Shown in pieces: positions 54,338 through 64,000 of a DNA stretch of 64,000 bases. The stretch spans positions 1 to 64,000 of the forward strand of contig BGOI01000002.1 of the NCBI GenBank assembly GCA_003569165.1, written 5' to 3'. The translations under genes and the position numbers were made by a program. A model generated the notes under the pieces. The model made no database searches and had not been told where the DNA came from. It saw nothing but the letters and a program-made list of their open reading frames with translations. Numbering within the stretch: the first letter of the stretch is position 1; each line of letters opens with the position of its first letter. Source of the DNA: Opitutia bacterium (GTDB lineage Bacteria; Verrucomicrobiota; Verrucomicrobiia; Opitutales; UBA953).

Positions 54338-55128
54338 GCGCGGACGGCTTTCCAGACGCGCAGGCAGGCTTCAACGAGCGCCGGGAATTCCGCGAGGGGC
54401 ACCTGCGACGGGCCGTCAGAAATCGCCTTCTGCGGATCGGGGTGTGTCTCCATGAAGAGGCCATCAGCGCCGGCGGCGAGGGCCGCTTTGGCGAGGACGG
54501 GGACATATTCGCGCTGGCCGCCGGAAGAGCCACCCGCGGCGCCGGGGAGCTGCACCGCGTGCGTGGCATCCATGATCGTCGGGTGACCGAAGCCGGCCAT
54601 GATCGGGAAGGAGCGCATGTCGACGACGAGGTTCTGGTAGCCGAAGGTCGTGCCGCGATCGGTCTGCCAGATCTCAGCGGCCTTGGCGCCTTCGAGCTTA
54701 TCGACGACGAAACGCATCTCGAACGGCGAGAGGAACTGGCCCTTCTTCACGTTGACGACCTTGCCGGTCTTGGCGGCCGCGACGAGGAGGTCGGTCTGGC
54801 GGCACATGAACGCGGGGATCTGCAGCACGTCGACGACCTTACCGACGACTTCGCACTGCTCGGGGCCGTGGATATCGGTGAGCACTTTAAAACCATAGTC
54901 CTTCTTCACCATCGCGAGGAGGTCGAGGCCGGCTTGCATACCGGGACCGCGGTCGCCGCCGAGCGAGGTACGGTTGGCCTTGTCGTAGGATCCCTTGAAG
55001 ATGATGTTCAGCTCCGGATGGCGGGCGGCCAGGGCTTTGAGCTCCGTGGCAACAGTCCGGCAATTGGACTCCGATTCGAGGGAGCAAGGTCCGGCGATGA
55101 GGAGCAGACGGCGCTTATCGTGCAGCAT
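54334..55128 (-). CDS. kdsA: 3-deoxy-D-manno-octulosonate-8-phosphate synthase (KdsA)
   Basis: [81 protein letters not shown] and [21 protein letters not shown] match KdsA. It makes KDO-8-P for lipopolysaccharide core, showing a Gram-negative envelope. Convergent with menE (stops interlocked). Confidence 0.93.
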   Translation of the reverse strand: MLHDKRRLLLIAGPCSLESESNCRTVATELKALAARHPELNIIFKGSYDKANRTSLGGDRGPGMQAGLDLLAMVKKDYGFKVLTDIHGPEQCEVVGKVVDVLQIPAFMCRQTDLLVAAAKTGKVVNVKKGQFLSPFEMRFVVDKLEGAKAAEIWQTDRGTTFGYQNLVVDMRSFPIMAGFGHPTIMDATHAVQLPGAAGGSSGGQREYVPVLAKAALAAGADGLFMETHPDPQKAISDGPSQVPLAEFPALVEACLRVWKAVRA

Positions 55129-55177
55129 GCGGCAGGATAGGACGGGCCGCGCCCTCAGGGCGAGCCGTAAGGAGCCC

Positions 55178-56902
55178 TCAGCGACCGAGCCAGGACAGCA
55201 CTTCCGGCAACGAACGCGTGTTGAGCACCTGCTCCGGCGTCAGCCAGCCCTTGCGGGCGATACGCACGCCGTGCGCGGCGAAGGCCAGCTGGTCGATATC
55301 GTGTGCGTCCGGATTGATCGAGCAGAGCACGCCCTTCTCAGCCGCGCGACGCCACCAGCGCCAGTCGAGGTCGAGTCGCCACGGGTTCGCGTTGAGCTCG
55401 ATGATCGTGTCGTTGGCGGCGGCGGCATCGATGACCTTGGCGATGTCGACGTCGTAAGGCTCACGCCTGTTGAGCAGGCGGCCGGTCAGATGGCCCACCA
55501 TGTCGACGTGTTCGTTCTCGATGGCCTTGATGATCCGGGCTGTCTGCGCCTCGCGATCCAAGGTGAAAAGGTTGTGCACCGAGGCCACGACGAAGTCCAA
55601 GCGAGCGAGCACGTCATCGGAGAAGTCGAGCGTCCCGTCCTTGAGGATATCGACCTCACTGCCGGAGAGCACGCGCACGCGATACTTCTTCGAGGCGTTG
55701 AGCTTGGCGATATCTTCGAGCTGCTTCGCGAGGCGGGCCTCGTCGAGGCCACCAGCTTGGAAGCTGGACTTCGAGTGATCCGAGATGCCGAGGTAATCCC
55801 AGCCGTGGGCTTCAGCCGCGGCCGCCATCTGATCAAGCGTATGGTCGCCATCTGATTCCGTGGTGTGGTTATGGAAGACGCCACGCAGGTCAGAGAACTG
55901 GACGAGTTTTGGCAGCTTGCCGGCTTCCGCGGCGTCGATCTCGCCGTTGCCCTCGCGGAGTTCGGGCGGAATCCAGGGCAAGCCAAGGGCACGGAAGACT
56001 TCTTCTTCGCTCGTAGCGCCGGGTGCGACAGACTTCTCGTCGACGGACTTGAAGCCCCACTCGCTCATGCTGAGCCCGCGGCCGAGCGCGCGGTGGCGCA
56101 TGGCGACGTTATGCTCCTTGGAGCCCGTGAAGTGATGGAGCGCGAAATAGAACTGCTCAGCCGGCACGACGCGGAGGTCGGCCTGCAGGCCGTTTTCGAA
56201 ACGCACGCTAGACTTGGTCTCACCATGCGCGGTGACTTCCTTGACGCCGGGATAGGCGACGAACCAATCCATGATTGGCTTGGGTTCCGATGAGGCCACG
56301 AGGAAGTCGAGGTCGCCGACCGTCTCGCGGGCGCGGCGGAGCGAACCGGCGGATTCGGCGAGCGAGACCTGCGGCAGCGCGCGCAGACCAGCCAGGATCG
56401 GCTCAGCGATGGCGGCGGCTTCGTACCAGCGGTGACGCTTGCCGTAGGCGATGCGATTCTTGATGCCTTCGAGAATCTTATCCTGCGTCTTGGCGCCGAA
56501 GCCCTTGAGCTCGGCAACCGCGCCGGATTCGCAGACCTCCTTCAACTTCGCAAGGTCCTCGACCGCGAGCAGCGTCCAAAGAGCGCGGACCTTCTTCGGT
56601 CCGAGGCCAGGGATCTGCATGACTTCCAGAAGGCCGGCAGGGATCGAAGCCTTGAGCTTCTGATGGAAGGGCAAGACGCCATCGCGACGAAGCGTGGTAA
56701 TCTTGTCGACCAAAGCTTCACCCAGGCCAGGGATGTCCGCGAGCTTGCCGTCGTAGATGAGCTCGCCGAGGTCCTCGGTCATGTTCTCCAGGATACGGGC
56801 TCCGGCGGAGTAGGCGCGGATCTTGAACGGATTCTCTCCGGTCAGCTCCATGAACGTGGCGATCTCGTCGAGGACGCTCGCGATGTCATTCTTCTCCATC
56901 AT
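55178..56902 (-). CDS. polX: DNA polymerase/3'-5' exonuclease PolX with PHP domain
   Basis: N-terminal helix-hairpin-helix part ([46 protein letters not shown]), nucleotidyltransferase motif [19 protein letters not shown] with two Asp, and C-terminal PHP domain: [50 protein letters not shown]. 574 residues is normal. Repair polymerase. The start overlaps gmk's stop; the second Met is an alternative start. Confidence 0.9.
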   Translation of the reverse strand: MMEKNDIASVLDEIATFMELTGENPFKIRAYSAGARILENMTEDLGELIYDGKLADIPGLGEALVDKITTLRRDGVLPFHQKLKASIPAGLLEVMQIPGLGPKKVRALWTLLAVEDLAKLKEVCESGAVAELKGFGAKTQDKILEGIKNRIAYGKRHRWYEAAAIAEPILAGLRALPQVSLAESAGSLRRARETVGDLDFLVASSEPKPIMDWFVAYPGVKEVTAHGETKSSVRFENGLQADLRVVPAEQFYFALHHFTGSKEHNVAMRHRALGRGLSMSEWGFKSVDEKSVAPGATSEEEVFRALGLPWIPPELREGNGEIDAAEAGKLPKLVQFSDLRGVFHNHTTESDGDHTLDQMAAAAEAHGWDYLGISDHSKSSFQAGGLDEARLAKQLEDIAKLNASKKYRVRVLSGSEVDILKDGTLDFSDDVLARLDFVVASVHNLFTLDREAQTARIIKAIENEHVDMVGHLTGRLLNRREPYDVDIAKVIDAAAANDTIIELNANPWRLDLDWRWWRRAAEKGVLCSINPDAHDIDQLAFAAHGVRIARKGWLTPEQVLNTRSLPEVLSWLGR

Positions 56903-57492
56903 GGACGGCGGGCCTTCTCGGCGAGGTAGATACTTTGCAGGGCGGCGAAATCGGCTTCGCGGCTACCGCTCTCAATCACGTGTTGATAGGAGCCCGCGTG
57001 GCGGATTTCTTCTTCGGCGGCGGCGACGCGACGGTCAATCTCGTCGACCGGATCGGTGCCACGGCCCGTAAGCCGACGGCGGAGTTCGGCGTGGTCGCTC
57101 ACGCGGATAAAGACCGTGACGAGTGCGGAGGCGAGAAGCGGGTCGGCGGCGCCCTTAGTACGAATCGTGGCGGCCCCCTGAACGTCGACGTTCAGCAGCG
57201 CGTCAAAGCCAGCGCTGAGATGCGTGGCGACATCGGCGGCGCGCGGCCCGTAGAAATTACCGTGCACGGTGGCATGTTCGAGGAAGACGCCGGTGGCGAC
57301 CTGTTGCTCGAAGCTGTGGCGCGTCAGGAAATGATAATCGACGCCGTCCGCCTCGCCGGCGCGCGGCGCGCGGGTCGTGCAGGTGATCACGCGGCGGATG
57401 GCCTGCGGGTAGGCCTCGGTCAACCGAGAGCAGAGCGTGGTCTTGCCGCTGCCAGCGGGACCCGAGACGACGATGAGCAGAGCGCGGCTCAC
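56899..57492 (-). CDS. gmk: Guanylate kinase (Gmk)
   Basis: GTG start at 57492 (VSRALLIVVSGPAGSGKTTLCSRL): P-loop at the N-terminus, then ITCTTRAPRAGEADGVDYHFLTRHSFE, NFYGPRAADV and VDVQGAATIR. ~197 residues fits Gmk; the longer track ORF has a non-native N-terminus. The GTG overlaps the stop of the upstream gene. Converts GMP to GDP. Together with guaB it serves guanine nucleotide supply, though the two are 5 kb apart. Confidence 0.9.
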   Translation of the reverse strand: MSRALLIVVSGPAGSGKTTLCSRLTEAYPQAIRRVITCTTRAPRAGEADGVDYHFLTRHSFEQQVATGVFLEHATVHGNFYGPRAADVATHLSAGFDALLNVDVQGAATIRTKGAADPLLASALVTVFIRVSDHAELRRRLTGRGTDPVDEIDRRVAAAEEEIRHAGSYQHVIESGSREADFAALQSIYLAEKARRP

Positions 57493-58028
57493 GCGAGTCG
57501 GAAAGACTGGGCGACGCAAGCGACGGCCAGAAGGAGGCTCAGCCCACCGAAGGCCTTGCGACGACCGTCCGTGGCGAGGACCCAATCGCACTGACGGCAG
57601 AACACCGGCGGCGAGCAGGCCCACCAGAAGCCGAAGAGCACCAGTACGCCGTAGCTCAGCGAGGCGTCGAGCAAGCTATAGGGAAGCTGGCGATAGCCAG
57701 CGTCCAGGGCATGGCGCGCGAGGAAGAGCATGATAACCCCGAGGGCGCGCACCGACAGGAAATCCGGCATGTAAACAAACGTCAGCAGGCTGAAGCCGAT
57801 GAAGCCGACGATCACCGGCATGCGCGGCAAGCCGGCGAGATCGGCTTCAGGGATGTTCATCAGCCACCAGGCGAACCAAGCGATGGCAACGAGGGCGAGT
57901 AAAGTCGTGGCGGTCTTGGAACGACGGAAGGAGCGAAGGACCGGCGCGTCGGTGACGATGAGCCAGCCGGCCAGAAGCAGGAAGGCGGCGAGCGCGTAGT
58001 AGGCTTGGGCGAGAGTCACGCTACCCAT
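57489..58028 (-). CDS. Multi-pass membrane protein of unknown function
   Basis: Start placed at MGSVTLAQAYYALAAFLLLAGWLIV. About five membrane helices (residues 8-25, 45-62, 78-98, 108-125, 140-160) and a Cys pair in ACSPPVFCRQCDW. No family recognised. It lies between queG and gmk in a close same-strand run; its stop overlaps the gmk start. Confidence 0.65.
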   Translation of the reverse strand: MGSVTLAQAYYALAAFLLLAGWLIVTDAPVLRSFRRSKTATTLLALVAIAWFAWWLMNIPEADLAGLPRMPVIVGFIGFSLLTFVYMPDFLSVRALGVIMLFLARHALDAGYRQLPYSLLDASLSYGVLVLFGFWWACSPPVFCRQCDWVLATDGRRKAFGGLSLLLAVACVAQSFRLA

Positions 58029-58063
58029 TAGGACAACCCAGTCGCCCGAGGCAACCCGTAGGT

Positions 58064-59070
58064 TCAGCGGGCGCGCAGACGTGCGACGGACCAAGCGGCA
58101 TGTTCCGCGACCATCGGATCGGTCGACCCGAGGAGCGCCTCGGCGGCCGGAAGGTCGGCACGCTCGCCGACATTACCCAGTACGTGAGTGCATTACGATG
58201 CCAGCGGGCGAGGCCGAGACGTTCGACTGGCGTCCCCTTAAAATGCGTCAGGAACTGCTCGTCCGTCCAAGCCAGCGTTTCGCGTAGCGGCGGATGCGGG
58301 CGCGGGGCGAAATGAGCTTCGCGGGTAGCCACGGCCCACTTATTCCAAGGGCAGACATCGAGACAATCATCGCAGCCGAACACCCGGTCGCCGAGGGCTT
58401 CGCGGTATTCGACGGGGATGGCGCCCTTATGCTCGATGGTCAGGTAAGCCAGGCACTTGCGGGCATCTAATTTATACGGGGCGATGATTGCGGCCGTCGG
58501 GCAGGCATCGATGCAGCGCGTGCATGTCCCACAGCGGTCCGGCTCCTTGGTGGCGGAAGCTTCGAGTTCTAGGGTAGTCAGGATGACTCCAAGGAAAAGC
58601 CACGTCCCCGCGCCCCGGTGGATCAGAATCGTGCTCTTGCCCTGCCAGCCGAGGCCGGCCGCCGCCGCGACGGGCTTTTCGAGCACGGGGCCGGTGTCGA
58701 CGTATGGCTTCTGTTCACCGCCGAGTTCCTTCATCGCTTCGCAGAGCTGCTGCAGGCGGGCGAGAAGCACGTCGTGGTAATCGGCACCGAGCGCGTATTT
58801 CGCGATACGGTAACCGGCCGGAGGATGCGGTTGATAATAATTAAGCCCGACGACCACGAGGCTGCGGGCCTCCGGCATCACCTTACGGGCGTCGGTGCGT
58901 CGTTCGGGATTTCGAGCCAGCCAGGCCATGTCGCCGTGCATGCCATCGGCGATCCATTTTTTAAAATAGTCGGCGCGGACGTCGACCTCGACTGGCGCCA
59001 CGCCGAACGCGTCAAAGCCCAGCGCCTTCGCCGAAGCCTCGAGTCGCTGGCGGAGGGCGCGCGGGTCCAT
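58064..59070 (-). CDS. queG: Epoxyqueuosine reductase (QueG), frameshifted at the 3' end
   Basis: Final step of queuosine synthesis in tRNA, cobalamin-dependent. ALGADYHDVL, YVDTGPVLEKPVAAAAGLGWQGK, and two 4Fe-4S clusters (CGTCTRCIDACPT and CDDCLDVCPWN). After RWHRNAL the track frame turns into nonsense; one added base near 58183-58185 restores TVLGNVGERADLPAAEALL and an end at 58064 (stop 58064-58066). 335 residues after repair is normal. Confidence 0.9.
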
Positions 59071-59075
59071 CGGAC

Positions 59076-59624
59076 TCAGCCCAGGATCGAGAGCACGCGG
59101 CCCACGATCTCTTCGACTGGCGCGAGCTTGCCGTTGCCCTCGTAGCCGCAGGCCAGCATACCTTCAGCGGGCTCGACGATGGCGTGACCGCGGGAACGGA
59201 GGGTCTTCAGGTTAGCCTGGGTGGCGGCGTGCTCGTACATTTTACCGTTCATCGCCGGGCAAAGGAGGACTGGGCCACGAGTCGCGAGGTAGACGCTGGT
59301 CAGCAAGTCAGGGGCGAGGCCGTGGGCGAACTCGGCCATCACGTTGGCGGAAAGCGGCGCAACGAGGAGCAGGTCGGAGGAATCGGCTATCTCGATGTGG
59401 CCCGGGACGGAATTAGCTCCTTCGGCCCAGAGATCGAACGCCACCGGTCGGCGAGAGAGGACCTGCAGTGTCATCGGGGTGATGAACTGCGTTGCGCCCT
59501 TGGTCATGACCACCTGGACCTCGGCGCCGTACTTGACTAGCTGGGAGATCAGGTCCGCGGCCTTGTAGGCGGCGATGGAACCGGTGACACCGAGGGTGAT
59601 ACGTTTGCCGACGAGCTGGGACAT
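59076..59624 (-). CDS. coaC: Phosphopantothenoylcysteine decarboxylase (CoaC-type flavoprotein)
   Basis: FMN-binding HFCD domain: ITLGVTGSIAAYKAADLISQLVKYGAEVQVVMTKGA, SSDLLLVAPLSANVMAEFAHGLAPDLLT, and CPAMNGKMYEHAATQANL with the catalytic Asn. Only the decarboxylase half of CoaBC is present; the CoaB ligase half is not next to it. Works in coenzyme A synthesis downstream of CoaX. Followed by queG on the same strand. Confidence 0.88.
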   Translation of the reverse strand: MSQLVGKRITLGVTGSIAAYKAADLISQLVKYGAEVQVVMTKGATQFITPMTLQVLSRRPVAFDLWAEGANSVPGHIEIADSSDLLLVAPLSANVMAEFAHGLAPDLLTSVYLATRGPVLLCPAMNGKMYEHAATQANLKTLRSRGHAIVEPAEGMLACGYEGNGKLAPVEEIVGRVLSILG

Positions 59625-59767
59625 GACAACGCCCCACGATGCTAAGCGGCCCTAATGAGGCGAGGGGAAAGGCGGTCGACCGTGCCGAAAACAAGAGCTT
59701 TCGGGCGAAACCTGCCCTCTTTCTTGTTTGCCATGCCAGCCCCCGGGGGTTCGCATTGGCTCCTCTT

Positions 59768-61264
59768 ATGCAATCCGACATTGGTCTCATCGGTCTGGCC
59801 GTCATGGGTCAGAACCTCGCCCTCAACATCGCCGACCACGGCTTCGCGATCTCGGTGTACAACCGCACGACCGCCAAGACCGACGAGTTCGTGAAGGAAA
59901 ACCCGAAGACTCCGGGCAAGCTGACTGGCTGCCCGACCATCAAGGACTTCGCGGCCTCCCTCAAGAAGCCCCGCAAAGCCGTCATCCTCGTCAAGGCCGG
60001 CGGCCCGACCGACGCGGTGATCAACGAGCTCGCCGCGGCCTTCGAGCCGGGCGACATCATCATCGACGGCGGCAACGCCCTCTGGACGGATACCATCCGC
60101 CGCGAAAAGGAACTTAAGGCCAAGGGCCTCCGCTTCATTGGCTCCGGCGTGTCCGGTGGCGAAGAAGGCGCCCGCTTCGGGCCGTCCCTCATGCCCGGTG
60201 GCGATGCTGCCGCCTGGGCCGAACTTAAGCCCATCTGGGAAGCGGTCGCTTCTAAGGTCGATGCCGTCACTGGCGTTGAACTGACCGGCGCGACCCCGGG
60301 TAAGCCCATCAAGGGCGGCGTCCCTTGCGTGGCCCACATCGGCCCCGATGGCGCTGGCCATTACGTGAAGATGGTCCACAACGGCATCGAGTACGGCGAC
60401 ATGCAGATGATCTGCGAAGCCTACGACCTCATGCGCGGCCTCCTCGGCATGACCCCGGACGAGATCGGCACCACCTTCGAAGAATGGAACAAGGGCGACC
60501 TGAATTCCTTCCTCATCGAGATCACCGCCAAGGTGCTCAAGCAGAAGGACCCTGAGACCGGCGTCCCGCTGGTCGACGTCATCCTCGATACCGCCGGCCA
60601 GAAGGGTACGGGCAAGTGGACGAGCGCCAACGCCCTCGATATGGGTGTCGCTGCTCCGACCATCGCCGAAGCCGTCTTCGCCCGCTGCCTCTCCGCCGTG
60701 AAGGATGAGCGCGTCAAAGCCGCCAAGGTCCTCCGTGGCCCGAAGCGCGCGATGACCAATCCGGATCGCGCCAAGATCATCGAACAGATTCGCGACGCCC
60801 TGTACTGCTCTAAGATCTGCTCCTACGCCCAGGGCTTCCAGCTCATGCGTGAGGCGCAGAACGAGTACAAGTGGAAGCTCAACTTCGGCGAGATCGCCCA
60901 GATCTGGCGCGGTGGTTGCATCATCCGCGCGAGCTTCCTCCAGAAGATCACCGAAGCCTTCGCCAAGAAGCGCTCGCTGGATAACCTCCTCCTTGACCCG
61001 TACTTCAAGAAGACCGTCAAGAAGGCGCAGAAGAACTGGCGCAAGGTCATCGCCCTCGCGGTGAAGCACGGCATCCCCGTGCCGACCCTCGGTTCGGCGC
61101 TCTCTTACTTCGACTCATACCGCACCGAGAACCTCCCGCAGAACCTGCTCCAGGGTCAGCGCGACTACTTCGGCGCCCACACCTACGAGCGCAAGGACAA
61201 GCCCCGCGGCGAGTTCTTCCACATCGACTGGCCGGATCCCAAGCGCCCGCAGATCAAGGCCTAA
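59768..61264 (+). CDS. gnd: 6-phosphogluconate dehydrogenase, decarboxylating (Gnd)
   Basis: Start at [26 protein letters not shown] (Rossmann dinucleotide site), 43 codons into the track [44 protein letters not shown] and [19 protein letters not shown] are Gnd hallmarks. Oxidative pentose phosphate step making ribulose-5-P and NADPH. About 498 residues, at the long end of the family. Ends before a strong terminator. Confidence 0.95.
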   Translation: MQSDIGLIGLAVMGQNLALNIADHGFAISVYNRTTAKTDEFVKENPKTPGKLTGCPTIKDFAASLKKPRKAVILVKAGGPTDAVINELAAAFEPGDIIIDGGNALWTDTIRREKELKAKGLRFIGSGVSGGEEGARFGPSLMPGGDAAAWAELKPIWEAVASKVDAVTGVELTGATPGKPIKGGVPCVAHIGPDGAGHYVKMVHNGIEYGDMQMICEAYDLMRGLLGMTPDEIGTTFEEWNKGDLNSFLIEITAKVLKQKDPETGVPLVDVILDTAGQKGTGKWTSANALDMGVAAPTIAEAVFARCLSAVKDERVKAAKVLRGPKRAMTNPDRAKIIEQIRDALYCSKICSYAQGFQLMREAQNEYKWKLNFGEIAQIWRGGCIIRASFLQKITEAFAKKRSLDNLLLDPYFKKTVKKAQKNWRKVIALAVKHGIPVPTLGSALSYFDSYRTENLPQNLLQGQRDYFGAHTYERKDKPRGEFFHIDWPDPKRPQIKA

Positions 61265-61282
61265 GTGCCTTGACGGAAACAG

Positions 61283-61310
61283 AAAGGGCGTCCTCGCGGA
61301 CGCCCTTTTT
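61283..61310 (+). terminator. Intrinsic terminator of gnd
   Basis: Perfect 11-bp stem AAAGGGCGTCC / GGACGCCCTTT with a 4-nt loop, followed by TTCTTT. Also lies past the end of the minus-strand TolC gene. Confidence 0.9.
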
Positions 61311-61320
61311 CTTTGGCGAG

Positions 61321-62703
61321 TTACTGAGCGGACCAACCGCCACCCGTGGCGGCGGCGAGGCGGACCGCGACCTGGCGGCGCTCCCAGACGACCAGCGAGA
61401 GCGTGCGGGCCGCCGTGGCTTCGTCTCGGCGCGCGATGAGGATCTCGTTCTCGTTCGCGAGACCAGCCTGGCGGCGGGCTTCGGCGTTGGTGAGCCGGAC
61501 GCGTACCGCGGTGAGCACCCGGGCGGTCAGTTCCTCCTGCATGGCCAGCTCACGGAGATCGGCGAGTGCATCCTCGACTTCGCGGAAGGCGCCGAGGACG
61601 GCCTTGGTCCATTCCGCCCCAGAGCCGTCAATGCGCGCGCGGGCGACCTCGAGGTTGGCTTCGCGCCGACCAGCGTCGAACACCGGTAGATCGACCGAAG
61701 GCGTCAGCGTCCAGAAACTCGATGAGCCCCGGCCCACGCGCGAAGCCGGATCAGCCTGCCAACCGGCTTGGCCGTTGAGCGTCACCGAGGGATAGAAATC
61801 GGCGATGGCGGCGCCTTCGCGCGCGAGCGCGGCATCGATCCGCTCGGCCGCTGCCGCGAGGTCGGGACGACGCAGCAAGAGTTCGGAGGGCACGCCCGCA
61901 CCAAAGGTCGGCATCGCGGCGGAACCTTTAGCTTCCGGCAGCTGGAAGCCTGGAGTGGAACCAATCAAAGCGCGGAGCGCATTCTCGACGGCGGCGAGGC
62001 GGCGGCGGCCGAGTCCTTCGTCGACCTTGGCCTGCGCGGCGGCGAGACGCGCGGAGGAAAGCGGATCGGAGTCGAGCAAGCCTGCGACGACGGTCTTCTC
62101 GATAATCTCCATCTCGCGCCGGCGCGTCGCGAATTCAGTTTCTAGGTAGGCGAGCTGCTCGCGAGCGCCGCGAACGGCGAACCATATCCGGGCGACTTCG
62201 GCAGACAGGGCGAGATCCGCCTGTTGGGTCGTAAACTTAGCCGCGCGCAAATCGGCTTCGGCGGCCTTGGACTTCGCGGCCTCGCGGCCCCAGATATCGA
62301 GTTCCCACGAAGCCTTCACGCCAGCGGCGCCGACGTCGGTGCGACGCGGGATGCCGACGCCGAGCGGCACGCGACCGGTCTCCAGCGAGATGCGGGATGA
62401 TTCCAGGCCGGCGCCGACGGAAACGGCGGGCTGATTGCCGGCATTGACGGAGGCAAGCAAGGCCACCGCTTCACGCTGACGCGCGCGAGCGATGGCGAGA
62501 TCCGGGCTGTTCTTACGTGCCTGCGCAATGAGTTCGAGCAAGGCCGAGTCACCGAACGCCTCCGCCCACTTGGCATCAGCGGCGGCGCCAGCCTGCGAGA
62601 ACGCACTCGGCGTGACGAGGCCCTTCGGCTTCGCCATCGGATCATGGGCGCAACCTGCGAGGACCAGCGCCGCGAGGAGGAAGCTCTTATTTACCCGGAG
62701 CAT
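61321..62703 (-). CDS. TolC/NodT-type outer-membrane efflux lipoprotein
   Basis: Start at MLRVNKSFLLAALVLAGCAHD: lipoprotein signal with acylated Cys18. Two OEP repeats follow (PDLAIARARQREAVALLASVNAG, and RPDLAAAAERIDAALAREGAAIADFYPSVTLNGQAGW). Forms the trimeric outer-membrane channel of a tripartite pump. Overlaps the HlyD gene by 17 bp and is the last gene of the exporter operon. Confidence 0.9.
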   Translation of the reverse strand: MLRVNKSFLLAALVLAGCAHDPMAKPKGLVTPSAFSQAGAAADAKWAEAFGDSALLELIAQARKNSPDLAIARARQREAVALLASVNAGNQPAVSVGAGLESSRISLETGRVPLGVGIPRRTDVGAAGVKASWELDIWGREAAKSKAAEADLRAAKFTTQQADLALSAEVARIWFAVRGAREQLAYLETEFATRRREMEIIEKTVVAGLLDSDPLSSARLAAAQAKVDEGLGRRRLAAVENALRALIGSTPGFQLPEAKGSAAMPTFGAGVPSELLLRRPDLAAAAERIDAALAREGAAIADFYPSVTLNGQAGWQADPASRVGRGSSSFWTLTPSVDLPVFDAGRREANLEVARARIDGSGAEWTKAVLGAFREVEDALADLRELAMQEELTARVLTAVRVRLTNAEARRQAGLANENEILIARRDEATAARTLSLVVWERRQVAVRLAAATGGGWSAQ

Positions 62704-63610
62704 TTTGAGAAGCGTCGATATAGACGTCCATCTGCTGGCCGACAAAGAGCACGCGGTCCGCAGGGCGATCGAACTGATAGATCACCTGCAGCACGCGGGT
62801 ATCGACGCGCTCGATGCTCGCGCCAGTGAGCGAAGTCTTTGGGATGACGAAGGGTTCGATGCGGACGAACTTCAGGGCGATGGACCGGTCCTTGCCGCCG
62901 GCAAGCGAGCTCTCGCCTTTTAAGTAGCCCTTGGCGGGCAGGCCTTCGCGCATGCGCGTGGCCAACTGCTCATCGACGTCGCAACGGATCTGCAGGCGAG
63001 TGATGTCGCCAAGGACGACGGGGGCCTTCGCGCCGGCCGCCACGAATTCACCGACCCGCACGCCGACCTGGAGCACCGTCGCGTCGATGGGCGAACGGAG
63101 GATGAGGCGGTCGAGCAGGACCGCCGTCTGGTCGAGTTGGGCCTTAGCTAAGGCGAGCTTCGCCTTGGCCTCCTTGGCAGCCATCTGATAAGAAAGGAGT
63201 TCGGAGGCGGAGACGGCGCCGCTATCCTTGATGCCCGTCCAGCGTCGGGCGGCGTCTTCGGCACGCTCGGCGGTAGCTTCGGCGGCGGCGACCGCGGCCT
63301 TCTGCACCGCTTGCTGGGCGCGGAGGTCACGCTCGTCGAGGGTCAGGATCGGGTCACCGGCCTTCACCTTATCCCAGACCTTCACATGGACCTTCGCGAC
63401 GGTGCCGGACGTAGGCGAACCGAGGAGGGTATTCTCGGCGGCGGCTTCAATGAGGCCGGCGGCGGCGATCAGGCCGTCCTTATCGCGCGTAGCGGGCTCA
63501 TAGGGCGGCGGCTTGATCGGCGCCTCGTTGGCCGTACCGCGGGTGAGCTGCAGGGCGGCGATCGCGCCGGCAAGGGCGAGGGCGAAGAGCAGGATGCGTT
63601 TCTTGAACAT
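62687..63610 (-). CDS. HlyD-type periplasmic adaptor (membrane fusion protein)
   Basis: N-terminal anchor KRILLFALALAGAIAALQLTRG, a lipoyl half-motif (ENTLLGSPTSGTVAKVHVKVWDKVKAGDPILTLDERDL), an alpha-helical hairpin (residues ~100-165), second lipoyl half (LRSPIDATVLQVGVRVGEFVAAG), then a beta-barrel domain. Links an inner-membrane pump to the TolC-type channel encoded next. The layout resembles DevB/MacA-type ABC exporters since an ABC ATPase precedes it. Confidence 0.85.
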   Translation of the reverse strand: MFKKRILLFALALAGAIAALQLTRGTANEAPIKPPPYEPATRDKDGLIAAAGLIEAAAENTLLGSPTSGTVAKVHVKVWDKVKAGDPILTLDERDLRAQQAVQKAAVAAAEATAERAEDAARRWTGIKDSGAVSASELLSYQMAAKEAKAKLALAKAQLDQTAVLLDRLILRSPIDATVLQVGVRVGEFVAAGAKAPVVLGDITRLQIRCDVDEQLATRMREGLPAKGYLKGESSLAGGKDRSIALKFVRIEPFVIPKTSLTGASIERVDTRVLQVIYQFDRPADRVLFVGQQMDVYIDASQNAPGK

Positions 63611-63618
63611 AAGGAGGA

Positions 63619-64000
63619 TTAGAGATGGGTGGTGTCGAGCAGCTTCGGATCGTCGACGACGCGGCTGATGCGGCCGTCTTCCATCTCCGCGATGCGGTCA
63701 GCGAAGCGGAAAATGCGGTGGTCGTGCGTGACGACGACCACGCAGCGTTCGGGCGAACGGGAAAGGTCACGGACAAGCTGCATGATGTGGCCGCCGGTGT
63801 CCTTATCGAGGGCTGAGGTCGGTTCGTCGCAGATCAGGAGCGGCGGCTCGTGGACGAGCGCGCGGGCAATCGCGACGCGCTGTTGCTGGCCGCCGGAGAG
63901 CGCGTTGGGGCGGCCTTCCTCGCGGCCCTTGAGGCCGACTTTATCGATGATGGCGAGCGAGCGAGCGTGGGCTTCGTCGTAAGGGCGACCCTGAATGAGC
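63619..64000 (-). CDS. ABC transporter ATP-binding subunit, C-terminal part (truncated by the window)
   Basis: The 5' part lies beyond the window. Visible: the signature LSGGQQQRVAIARALVHEPPLLICDEPTSALD (C-loop and Walker B), the switch His in VTHDHRIF, and the end DPKLLDTTHL. LolD/MacB-type ATPase. Being 8 bp upstream of the HlyD gene, it should energise the exporter; the permease gene probably lies further upstream, outside the window. Confidence 0.9.
   Translation of the reverse strand, partial: LIQGRPYDEAHARSLAIIDKVGLKGREEGRPNALSGGQQQRVAIARALVHEPPLLICDEPTSALDKDTGGHIMQLVRDLSRSPERCVVVVTHDHRIFRFADRIAEMEDGRISRVVDDPKLLDTTHL

Overview
The window looks like a chromosomal contig from a high-GC, Gram-negative member of the PVC group, most likely Verrucomicrobiota (Opitutae-like). 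This is an inference from gene content: a DUF1552/DUF1592 cytochrome pair, a formylglycine sulfatase, a complete type II secretion (T2SS) locus, KdsA (LPS core), menaquinone genes, PolX, and many lipoproteins and beta-barrel parts. No sequence search was run.

Layout. 1-3.7 kb is an accessory stretch: two full-length paralogues of an uncharacterised family, a lipoprotein, an M48-like protein without its zinc motif, a 91-bp palindromic repeat that abuts one paralogue, and two 29-codon mini-genes each with its own ribosome binding site and terminator. 3.7-7 kb holds a membrane protein, a beta-barrel protein and a three-lipoprotein operon. 7.3-14.6 kb holds a sulfatase, a Tat-exported metallophosphatase and the DUF1552/DUF1592 pair. 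14.9-26.6 kb is the T2SS locus in two convergent halves (gspC-like,G,H,I,J,K,L,M on +; gspD,E,F on -) meeting in a 660-bp repeat field. 26.7-36 kb holds rmuC, slyD, a fucP-type transporter, osmC, ferredoxin, purM, a LysM protein, a NUDIX hydrolase, a PfkB kinase and two tRNAs. 36-41.4 kb is a minus-strand run: coaX, birA, nadC, dnaJ, grpE and an AsmA-like gene. 41.6-44.4 kb is hisG-aguB-aguA. 44.7-47.2 kb is a Fur-box-preceded feoA-feoB-feoC-like operon. 47.3-64 kb holds a POT transporter, exonuclease III, a TM/Pro-Ala protein, guaB, menC-menE, kdsA, polX, gmk, queG, coaC, gnd, and a TolC/HlyD/ABC exporter that runs off the end.

Two window-wide patterns stand out. First, intergenic regions are packed with mosaic repeats, above all arrays of short hairpins whose stems vary while the flank CCCTACC/GGTAGGG is constant. 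Read on the gene strand they begin at or shortly after stop codons. Some repeat words have entered coding sequence, including a sulfatase signal peptide. Second, nine genes are broken by a single-base indel, mostly at short homopolymers, with clear homology continuing in the next frame. That pattern suggests residual long-read consensus errors rather than nine pseudogenes. Several of the frame repairs were made by eye and should be checked against reads.

Functional links: T2SS could export the sulfatase-type enzymes; aguB and aguA convert agmatine to putrescine; feoABC imports ferrous iron under probable Fur control; menC-menE serve menaquinone synthesis.
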